This document shows positions 24,999-34,066 of a stretch of 64,000 bases of DNA, piece after piece. Origin of the DNA: Brachionus rotundiformis (lineage: Eukaryota > Rotifera > Eurotatoria > Ploima > Brachionidae). The number at the start of each line of letters is the position of its first letter. Positions within the stretch are counted from its first letter, which is position 1. The notes beneath the pieces were generated by a model. That model searched no databases, was not told the DNA's origin, and saw nothing but the letters and a program-made list of their open reading frames with translations. The DNA lies in contig JAESIW010000200.1 of assembly GCA_016802295.1 (NCBI GenBank), forward strand, positions 4,832,336-4,896,335, read 5' to 3'. A program made the translations under genes and the position numbers.

Positions 24999-26231
24999 TT
25001 AGTTTTGTTTTTCTAATCTCTCTTCCATTTCATCAGCTAAATTTTGAAATTTAGTTGAATTTTCCTGATCACCTAGGCTTAAATAAGCAGATGCTACATT
25101 GCTTAGAGATAGTAAAATGTCGTGATGATCACCAGTGTATAATCTTCTATACATATTTAATGCTTGGAGTTGATATTTAACTTCATTTTCATAGTCTTTG
25201 TTACTTCGATAGGCAATTGCAACATTGTTTAACGAAGTAGCAATATATAAATGATCACCATCATATAATCTTTGGTACATATCAAGAGCTTCCTTTTGAA
25301 ATTTTAATTCATTTTCCGGATCGCCGTTACTTGCAAACGCGGAACCAACGTTGTTCAAGGACAAAGCTAGATCAGGATGATCTCCATCAAATAGACGCTT
25401 GTTCATATCTAAAGCTTCTAATTGATACTTTAACATTTTCTCAGTATCTCCTGCTGAGCCATAAGCAGAACCCAAATTATTTAAAGATATCGCAATATCT
25501 GGATGGTCTCCTTTATATAAGCGTTTATACATTCTTAGAGCTTCCTCGTGATATTTTATTTCATTTTCAGAATCTTCATTTGCAGCATAAGATGACGCAA
25601 CGTTACTCAAACATAAAGCAAGACTTTGATGGTCACCGTCAAATATTCTTCTATACATATTTAAAGATTCGATTTGATATTTCAATTCATTTACTGGATC
25701 TAAGTTGCTTCCATAAGCTGAACCAACATTACTTAAACTTGCTGCAATTTCCACATGATCACAATTATAAAGTCTTTTCCTCATTTCTAATGCTTCTTTT
25801 TGATATTTTAGTTCATTTTCATAATCTCCATTATTTCTATAAGCAAGCCCTACATTACTTAGAGAAGTTGCCAAATCATTATGATCAAATGAATATAATC
25901 TTTTATACATTTCTAAAGCTTCTAAATGATGTCTTAGCTCATTTTTTGAATCACCATTGCTTCTATATGCAAGTCCTAAATTATTTAAAGAAGTAGCTAT
26001 ACCTGAATGGTCTCCTTTAAAAAGCCTCCTATACATATCAAGACTATCTTTATAATAATTTAATTCATTTTCAGAATCACCATAACTTGCATAAAGCGAA
26101 CCTATATAATTTAATAAATTTGCGATTTCTACATCGTCTAAATTTTTTAATATCGCTTTTTTTTCATCTAATAAAATTAAATTGTCATTAATTTCTCGAA
26201 TCAAATCTTCAGTTACAGCAGTCTGATTCAT
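24999..26231 (-). CDS. Kinesin-light-chain-like TPR repeat protein
   Basis: A single-exon gene of 410 aa. After about 30 residues the protein is nine tandem repeats of 42 residues. The consensus is ALxMYKRLYxGDHPDIA followed by TSLNNVGSAYxSNGDxENEL. This is the 42-residue TPR variant of kinesin light chains and nephrocystin-3-like proteins, which forms a protein-binding superhelix. The end EEMEERLEKQN-like tail is short and charged. There is no effector domain (no NB-ARC, no kinase), so it is a bare TPR scaffold. Similar stand-alone arrays are expanded in several invertebrates. The partner is unknown. Lack of introns contrasts with its neighbours and may reflect repeat-driven or retrocopy origin. 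Confidence 0.87.
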   Translation of the reverse strand: MNQTAVTEDLIREINDNLILLDEKKAILKNLDDVEIANLLNYIGSLYASYGDSENELNYYKDSLDMYRRLFKGDHSGIATSLNNLGLAYRSNGDSKNELRHHLEALEMYKRLYSFDHNDLATSLSNVGLAYRNNGDYENELKYQKEALEMRKRLYNCDHVEIAASLSNVGSAYGSNLDPVNELKYQIESLNMYRRIFDGDHQSLALCLSNVASSYAANEDSENEIKYHEEALRMYKRLYKGDHPDIAISLNNLGSAYGSAGDTEKMLKYQLEALDMNKRLFDGDHPDLALSLNNVGSAFASNGDPENELKFQKEALDMYQRLYDGDHLYIATSLNNVAIAYRSNKDYENEVKYQLQALNMYRRLYTGDHHDILLSLSNVASAYLSLGDQENSTKFQNLADEMEERLEKQN

Positions 26232-26873
26232 ATTTTCTTAATTAATATTTTGTTTTTTAAAAGCTTCTTAATTTATACATATATGTAAATATATATATAT
26301 ATATATATATCTTATATATGATTATATATAAAGATATTAATTTAAAACTTTACTTTAAATAAAATTATCATTTATATAATAAAATACGGATAAGCTTGAT
26401 GATTTTATAATATATTATCAATATGTCGAGTTTAAAATAAAATAGATTTGATTATTGATGGACTATTTGATCCGAAACATGTTTTTATTGTTTTGAAAAA
26501 TAAAATTATTATAGTTATAAAAGATAAAATATTTAAATTTCTAGTTTACAATATAGTCAAATTATATAAAATATTTAAATATAATATAATTTCATAATAG
26601 GTAATTGTACACTTGTCATTTTATAAATTAGATACGCTGAGTTGTTTGCTTCAGCTTAAATTCTTATAAGCTGATAAAATAATGCTAATTCAAATTATTT
26701 GATTTAAAATTAAATTATTAGAAAATTCAAATAAAATTTTGAGAGATAAATTTTGTTTTACACTTAAAACCTATTCAATAAATTTATTTTCATATAATAA
26801 TAATAAAAAAAATCATATCTAACAACAAAATATTTATTAAAATAATATGTTCATAACAATTCTTAGTAAAAAA
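26232..26873. other. Intergenic with TA microsatellite
   Basis: A 642-bp spacer upstream of the TPR gene and downstream of the EGF-Hint gene. It starts with a TA-repeat tract near 26280-26330. The rest is A+T-rich sequence with no gene seen. Confidence 0.5.
26279..26335. repeat. (TA)n microsatellite
   Basis: A run of alternating T and A with few interruptions, about 50 bp, just upstream of the TPR gene start. Likely length-polymorphic. Confidence 0.85.
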
Positions 26874-29072
26874 TCAAATTCGTATATTTTCATTAATAAA
26901 AATGTTATTCAATTGTAAGAAATTTAGTATTTGATATAAAATTTTTGAATAGTAAACGTAAATATCACTTGTTAGTTCAACAAAATAGTTTAAATGGTTT
27001 AAGATGTTAAAAAAAAATTGTGTTGCTCCATGATATTTTACCATCGAGTAACACGAAGTAAATATACTGTCAACAATTAAAGTTCCACTTTCGGTTAATG
27101 GTGCAAAAACTCCACTCCGTTTTATCAAAACTTTTTCTATCATTGTAACATTTACAGTTTGATATACTTTATTTTCAAAGTCATATCTTTTTAAAGTATC
27201 ACCTATTTTAACTTGAAAAGCTGCCATAAACTCAAATTCTTGTTTAATATTCTTCTTTACGTATATTAAATGTCTGGGTGTTAATGTAATATAACTTGTC
27301 TTATTTAAACTAGTATTGTAATGTAATCTAATAAATCTGGCATCAATTTCTTTCACTCGATGCAAAAAACTCACTATTCGGCTAAATTTCAACTGATTCA
27401 TACTATAATTTTCGCTAATATAATCATTTAATACAAGAATTTCATCACCAACTTCTAATTCGGAGATAAGTTTTTTCTCTGCTTTACCATTTCTTCTATT
27501 TTTTGAATAAACTTTAGAATCACCCGGAAAGCATTCTAAAATAATAATTTTATTTTTTGAAAAATCAAAATATTGTCCTTACCAAACCAGGGCCAATAAA
27601 ATGTTCTTTGACTAGTTATGTTTTTTGTTTTCGCATTAAATCTACTTAGAGTTATTATTGGTATTATTTCATCTTTTGTTTCAATTTTCTCAATCTTAGT
27701 TGGTAATTTTTCAGAATAAACTTTTCGAGTAGCTGGTACAATGCTTTCTAGTTCAGGTGCTTTTGTGTTTAATATTAAATCAGAAAATGTTGGCGGAATT
27801 TCACATCTTTGACCTGTAAACTGATTTAAACATAAGCACATATTATCTATTAGCAAACCGCCATTTTCACAATTCGAAATGTAGTTTGTGTTCATCGAAT
27901 TAATAGTAGAATTTATTTTTAAACTATTTGATAAAGTTGAAAAACTATTTTTTTCGAAATTTGTGCTTAAATAAATGGGATCATTTTTTAAATTTATTAA
28001 TTTTTTGTTTGTTTCTTGTTGAGAATATTTTTGAGGTAAGTTAGTTGTAACAATTGGAATATCACATAAAACTCCTTGAAAACCTTCATTACAGACACAA
28101 CCTTTGTTTCTTTTACATTTTCCCTTTAATTCAAAAAAGATTATTGAAAATCTTAAAATATTCTTACTAATACATTTTTGCATATTAATACTAAACATTC
28201 ATCAATTTGGTCACAAAACTTTCCAAAAGCAGGTTTAGTACAATCACAAGTACCATTTGACAAACATTTACCATATTGACAATTTTCAGAATTACATGAA
28301 ATATTTAAACTGTAATTTTGAAAAATTGAACCATTTACTGAATTCGAAGGCTTAAATTCATGATTTTTTGAAGAAATTTTAATATTTAAAAATTCATCGT
28401 TTGTCTTATTTAACTTATTTAAATCTTTCATATTATTTTGAAATGTATGTATCGATGAGTTATTAGATTGTATTGTTGATTTATCTTCATAAGAATTTTT
28501 TGAACTTTTTATTAAAATTGATTGCTTTTCTTTTTTAATTTCATCTCCAGTCTGATTGCTTATTTTTTTTTTTAGCTGACAAAATGTTCCTGTTCTCGTA
28601 TTTGGACAAAGGCATTTATATGTATTTGTATCTTCTAGGGTTATACATAAAGATTCACCCCAGCACGGATTTGATGCGCATCCATCATTTGTATCAATTA
28701 CCAATCGATCACATTTTTTTCCAGTAATAAACTTATAAAAATTAAGATTAAATAAGGACTCTATTGATTCAATCCAACTAAATTTACATTGTCACAGTGG
28801 CAAACAAAGTCAGAACCATTTTTTATTTGTTCACAAAGTCCATATCTACAATTTCGTTCCTGTGGATTGGAATTTAACTGTTTTGCACAAGCACCTATTG
28901 TTTCTCCTTCTATCAACAATTCTGAAATATATTTATTAGAAAAATTCATTTCTTAAACGAAAATTATACTTGAATTTTCATCATTTGAAAACAAAACAAT
29001 TTCAGTTAATGATTTACTGAAAAGTATCAAAAAATTGACTATAAATAATTTAAAAACTGTTAACTTGATCAT
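26874..29072 (-). CDS. Secreted EGF-repeat protein with Hedgehog-type Hint domain
   Basis: Exons 29072-28970, 28921-28788, 28731-28174, 28123-27583 and 27535-26874 join to 665 aa. A signal peptide (MIKLTVFKLFIVNFLILFS) leads to five EGF-like modules at about residues 45-88, 97-130, 225-252, 258-286 and 350-372, separated by Ser/Asn/Lys-rich linkers. From residue 447 comes a Hint (Hog) domain: CFPGD at the expected autocleavage junction, then LEVGDEIL, then TLTPRHLIYV (Thr531, His534), then GVFAPLTESGTLIVD and SCYS. These are the Hedgehog C-terminal signatures, with Cys447, Thr and His intact. There is no Hedgehog signalling domain. Predicted action: the Hint part cleaves itself off the EGF part before Cys447, perhaps attaching a lipid. 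That outcome is inference. Confidence 0.88.
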
Positions 29073-30525
29073 TCTATTTCTAAATCAAATAAAAAAAAGG
29101 AAAAATATTAATTTGATGAATTCTTAATTTTTAGCAAATTAAATTGAACGCATTGAATTTCGATAAGAAAATCTTATAATCTTTTGTAAATTTTGTTAGA
29201 ATTTATAGGAAAATTAGTGGTGTTACATTTGTAAAGAGATCATTCACTGAAAGCTAACATTTTACAATTCTAATCCAACATTTCAAAAAATGATGATTTA
29301 AATGAATCGTTAAGACTTTAATTAATAATGATATTTGATTTTGATTTTTAAACTAAAAGACTCTACTTTTTGTTTTCTCTTTTGAGTGTTCTTTAATTTT
29401 TTCTGTCTATGCACTTAATTGATACAGACAACTATTGAATTCCAATTTTATTCAATTACTAATCACGAGCGAATAAAATAATTGAAAATTGAATTTAGCT
29501 CGATAAATAGTTCAAGATAAAAAACTTATGTAGTGCAAGCTTCCGTATGAATGTATTAACATTTAAATATTCATTTAAACTGTTGGTCCTGAACTAAAGA
29601 AATAAAATAAAGAGAAAATATAAAGAAAGTAGTAATAATACTAAACCTATTTTTTATTGAATATTTACTCTTTATAGGTTCGATTTTTTGAATGGCGTGA
29701 CAAAGCTCATCGATTTTTTTTAGTATATCTAATTTATACATTGAACGTGAATTTTTGAATAGATAAGACACATTTATTAAAAAAGTGAATTTTAATTTTT
29801 TTAAAGTTGCAAAAATCACAAGCCAATGCGAGAATGTATTGACTCTAATTTAAAATTTTCTCTTTCTTTAAATTACAATATTTATTTAGCATATTTTTAT
29901 CCTGGCTAAAGTTTTGTAAATAGATAAATATTCAAGTAAAATGTACTCTTTTTATAGTAATCTGAAACTGACTGACATAGTTAGACTAGGCGTAATTCAT
30001 TCAATAAATTACAATCTAAATCTAAAACTATTAGATTTAAAAGTTATTCTAATAAGTGTAAAAATCCTGTACTTTTTAGTTTAACTCATCGACAGTTTAA
30101 TTTATAAATCGTAACGTAATATATTTAATTAAAGAAGAAAAATAATAAAATAATTATTTATTTAATAAAATATTTAAAAAATTGTCAAAATTTGAATGGT
30201 ATTAAATTTTAGCTACAAATCTCTATAAATAAACAAATTCTATTTGAAAACTTCTATCTTTCATTATTTTACCTAAATTTAGTTTAAATTCAGAACTTAT
30301 TTCCTTAAAAAAGTTAAATATTTTTTATTTTTTTTTAAATAATTTTCAAAAGATGTCGTTTTCAGCGGATGAAAAAAGTCCTGACAAATCAATTAAAAAA
30401 TTCTTAAAAATTCAATAAAATTTTCTCAAAATCTTATTTTTTCTAAAATTAAGTTTATTGTAAAATTTGAATCAAACTTCTTGAAATAATAATTATTCGA
30501 AAAATTGTTTATGACTAAGTATATG

Positions 30526-30557
<32 letters not shown>

Positions 30558-30596
30558 TTAATAAATTGATACGTGAATAATGTAGAAATAAAAAAA
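29073..30596. other. Intergenic, one doubtful small ORF
   Basis: About 1.5 kb of A+T-rich sequence between the EGF-Hint gene and the LIAT1-like gene. On the minus strand at 29571-29819 an 82-codon frame includes MYKLDILKKIDELCHAIQKI, written in less A+T-rich codons, followed by possible splice sites. I cannot assemble a convincing gene from it. A TA microsatellite lies at the right end. Confidence 0.4.
30526..30562. repeat. (TA)n microsatellite
   Basis: An alternating T/A tract of about 35 bp just downstream of the LIAT1-like gene stop. It is the second such tract in the window. Confidence 0.85.
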
Positions 30597-31574
30597 TTAG
30601 GAAAACATTTGACTGTTCGATGAAATTGAAGATATAGCTGAATCTGTCTCTTTTTCACGTTTGACAATTAAACAGACGCTTGAACTTTTATGACTATCTT
30701 GAACAAGGGCATTTGCTTCTTTATCTTGTTGATCAGTGGTTATGATATTGAGTTTGTCTACTTCTATATTTTCAAGATTTTTCTGAAAGTTTTTTGAATC
30801 GATATTCTCAACAGAGCACGTAGAAGACGAAGACAAAGAAGAATCACAAGCCAAATCGTTTTTGAGTTTAATTTTCAAAATCTTATTTTTTTGCTCAATA
30901 TATCGTTTTCGTCTATTTATTTTGTATAATTCGATACGTTCAGCTTCGTCTTTTTTGTCTATTAGTTCATTTTCCCACCGAATACTCTCGTTATTTTGGA
31001 GTATATTGAAATCAACCTCTTTTTTATTATTTTTATCGTTTTGATTTTGATTGTTAAAAATTGATTCTTTAGAATTTTGTGATTTTTCTGTCTTTTTCTT
31101 TTTGATTTTTTTTGACTTTCTTAATTTTGGAGTTTTAATATTTTGTGACATTTGTAAACTATTTACAGTCATTTTGTGTGAACTAATTGAAGATAACTCG
31201 TTTAAATTAGTATCTTTTTGTCTTAAATTTTCATCAAAAATGATTAATTCATCTGAATTTAAGCATATTTGTTCATCCTGTTTAATTAAATTGTTTAGAT
31301 TATTTAGATCGTGATTGTCGCAATAGTTATTTTCATTGCTATTGGCATTACTGTTGCTAGCATTGGAATTAAAAACAAGCGATTCTTTTGTTTTTTCTTG
31401 AATTTTAATTTTTGTTTTTTTAAGTTTTTTTTTGGAAATTAATGAGTCTGCTTTCAAATTGACTGAATTTCTTAATTTTTTAATGCTTTTGGATAATTTT
31501 TTTGTTTCAGATAAAGCATTCTTTCTCTCAATACAATCAAAAGAAAGTATATTCGTATTTGTAACCAGTTCCAT
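30597..31574 (-). CDS. LIAT1: LIAT1-like disordered protein
   Basis: A single-exon gene of 325 aa, rich in Lys, Ser and Asn and mostly disordered. Two features recall LIAT1, the ligand of the arginyltransferase ATE1. The first is a central poly-Lys tract (KLRKSKKIKKKKTEK). The second is a compact conserved-looking block after it: ESIRWENEL, then EAERIELYKINRRKRYIEQK. LIAT1 is nucleolar in mammals, where the Lys tract is a JMJD6 target and the following domain binds ATE1. The C-terminus is Ser-rich with acidic patches. The call rests on remembered similarity of the RWEN...NRRKRY block. If it is wrong, this is an unassigned nuclear-type basic protein. Confidence 0.55.
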   Translation of the reverse strand: MELVTNTNILSFDCIERKNALSETKKLSKSIKKLRNSVNLKADSLISKKKLKKTKIKIQEKTKESLVFNSNASNSNANSNENNYCDNHDLNNLNNLIKQDEQICLNSDELIIFDENLRQKDTNLNELSSISSHKMTVNSLQMSQNIKTPKLRKSKKIKKKKTEKSQNSKESIFNNQNQNDKNNKKEVDFNILQNNESIRWENELIDKKDEAERIELYKINRRKRYIEQKNKILKIKLKNDLACDSSLSSSSTCSVENIDSKNFQKNLENIEVDKLNIITTDQQDKEANALVQDSHKSSSVCLIVKREKETDSAISSISSNSQMFS

Positions 31575-32192
31575 TTAATATAATAAAAATTACATAACAC
31601 AAATTATGGATAATACCTTTTGGACATGTTCTCTTTTCAAAGAAAAAATAAAAATGATGATTTAACAATTTTTGAAATGTAATATTTTCTATAAATTATT
31701 TTTAATTTTTTAGATTTATAGTTTACAGTTTTTATATTATTTTATTTACCATATTCTTAATTAATTATAAAATTAAAATGATTCTTTTTAAACTTCGCTT
31801 ATTCAAATCTTACTATCTGGAACTAAGAAAAATAAATTAATTCCACATTCCAAAATAAAATATAAATTGTAGATTGAAAATTTAGATTATTAGAAGAAAA
31901 ATTTTTTGAATAAATAAATTATTTATAAAATGCTATATAATATTTATTCAGAATACTTTAATTTAAATTAGTAATAAACAAATTAAACTGTTTATTGTTT
32001 AAACAATTTAGTTTGAAAATAAATGCAATTTCTGAACCAAAAATTTTTTAAGTGCGTATTAGTATACATTTTATCCATGGTAACCAAAATTTTAAATATT
32101 TAAACATGAATATTAAAAACATTTGAAAACTTAAATGCTTAACTAATTATAGTTTTTGTTTATTTTTATATAAAAAAATTTTTAATGTTAAG
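31575..32192. other. Intergenic, no gene seen
   Basis: A 618-bp A+T-rich spacer between two minus-strand genes. It should hold the LIAT1-like promoter and the 3' UTR of the PPxY membrane protein gene. No other feature is visible. Confidence 0.5.
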
Positions 32193-32938
32193 CTAAATTG
32201 TAGCAGAACTTTGAATTTTTTGAGTAATTTTTGCAAAGTACGGGTGCGACTCTGATCTTAAAAAGTTTCTCGAATCAGCCATGACTGAATTGTATGAAGG
32301 TGGTTCAAGAGAACTTGGCGTTTGAATTCTTAATGTTTCGATAGTATTTGTATGGCCTACATTTTCAATAAATTGGGATGATGGTATCAAACTGAGATTG
32401 TTGTTAGAACTTGGATACGGAAGACTTTCACCTATAAAAATAAATTTCAAAAAAAATTTTACAATATTAATTTTAGTTAAATGATCAGATTATTATTATC
32501 TTAAGCTAGAATAAAAAAATTGTAACTAATAATAATTTATCTTTTTTTAAAAAAAAATTTTGATAATAATAAAAAATAGAAAATTGTAATACTTATTATA
32601 GAACCAGTCTGATTTTCTACAACTATTTTTCTTCTGCATAAAAAATATAACAAAAGAGTTACCACCAAACAGCAGAAAAAAAATGGTAATGTGATAATTA
32701 GCCTAAAAATTTTAGTTTAAAATTGTTCAAATCAATTTAAAATTTACACAAAAATCCAAGTCCAATCGAGGCAGCAAGCATTTTCAATGCTTGATGGAAG
32801 GAAGCAGCATGAATGAGGGCAACTTTTGTTCATTAAATAATTATCATTTAAAAAGTTAAGTTTAAACTTACTAAGTTGTTTTAAATTGATTGGAAATTCT
32901 ATCATAAAAATTACAAACAATACAAATTGAATTCTCAA
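32193..32938 (-). CDS. Short Cys-rich single-pass membrane protein with PPSY motif (A)
   Basis: Exons 32938-32748, 32702-32593 and 32431-32193 join to 179 aa. Using the second of two adjacent donors (GTGTAAAT) keeps the phase. A signal peptide is followed by a small ectodomain with paired cysteines (CPHSCCFLPS, then NACCLDWTW). One strong membrane helix comes next (LIITLPFFFCCLVVTLLLYF), then CRRK as a stop-transfer signal. The cytoplasmic tail is Ser-rich and has PPSY, a ligand for WW domains of Nedd4-type ubiquitin ligases. The layout resembles WBP1/VOPP1, Shisa and CYYR1 proteins, but I cannot assign one family. A second gene with the same plan lies at 43361-44203. Confidence 0.78.
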
Positions 32939-34066
32939 ATTTCTTAAAAATATATTGAATAATTTAAAACTTAAGTTTAATAAAATAAATTAACCATGAA
33001 GAGGCTAAGAATAATGAAAGTGGTTCCATTTTTATAAAGCATTTAGTCGGATATATAAAAAATTCTTCAAAAAATTTAAACTTGTATCAATGCTCCAATT
33101 ATTTTGGTTAAACCAAAAATATATTATCAAAAAATTAGTCTGACCTAAGCTGTCAAATTTAATTAATCAATTGTCTCTAATAACTAAAATAGCAAATAAG
33201 TTGCCTTAAGCATTATATAATTATCAATTTATTTAAAAGTTAAATTAATGTTTATACAAAAGTAAATCTTGATTGTTAAAAATAATAATTTATATGTATC
33301 ACTGGCAAAATACAACATACGACATTATGAAATAAATATAAAAATTTAAAGTATATATTTGTCCGAAGAAATTATTTAATTAAGTAAAGAGTAAAATAAA
33401 AAAATTCGGTTTGTTTTTCGATTAAAAATGTATTACTTGCAATCAGTTAAAAATAAGTTTTTTTGTCAACTTTTTATTTTTAAATATATTAAAAATGTAT
33501 ATACATATTTTTGATTTTTTCAATGAAATTTAAGAAATTATCTTTATCATAAATCTAATCTGTATGTAATTTATATATTAACAATTAAAATTTCAATAAA
33601 TATTTTTAAATAATCCTCTATTAGCTTTAATTTTAATTATCAAATATTCAAAATGTTTCTTAATAATAATTGTTACTTTTCATATATTTTAATAAAAACC
33701 TGCAAAATAATTTTTTTAATAAAAGCTTTGCTTATATTTTATTCAATAAAAACCGACTTAAAAGTTGAGTCGGTTCTAAATAAAATCTGACTAGATTGAT
33801 TGAATGTTTTCTCTTTTTTACTTTTATTTAATCTAAAAAGTATGAATAATCTCGTTAATAACTTTTAAATTTAACTTATAATTTTTTTTTAATGAAAAAA
33901 AAATCATTTTAAAAGTAATTAAATAAATTACAGAAAATAGTTTATATTAGTATTTTATTTTAAAAATCACAAGAATACATTACATTTCAATTAAGCTAAA
34001 TGATTAATATTTATTTGATTTGCTATATAAATAGTAAAAGAAATTGGCTTCACAAATAAAATTATC
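32939..34066. other. Intergenic with a perfect stem-loop
   Basis: About 1.1 kb between divergent genes: membrane protein A (-) and the metalloprotease (+). Apart from the hairpin at 33751-33775 it is plain A+T-rich sequence, presumably promoters for both genes. Confidence 0.5.
33751..33775. other. Short perfect inverted repeat
   Basis: AACCGACT pairs with AGTCGGTT across a nine-base loop. It stands out as the only G+C-containing stem in this spacer. Function is unknown; it could be a structured UTR element or a remnant of a transposon end. Confidence 0.45.

Noticed and set aside
25331..25996. 221-codon plus-strand frame across the TPR gene
   Set aside because: It is the antisense of a repetitive coding exon with the same 126-bp period; its protein (HF, YL, DL repeats) has no independent features.
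29571..29819. 82-codon minus-strand frame
   Set aside because: The first and last thirds look like non-coding A+T sequence; only the middle resembles code and no gene model could be completed.
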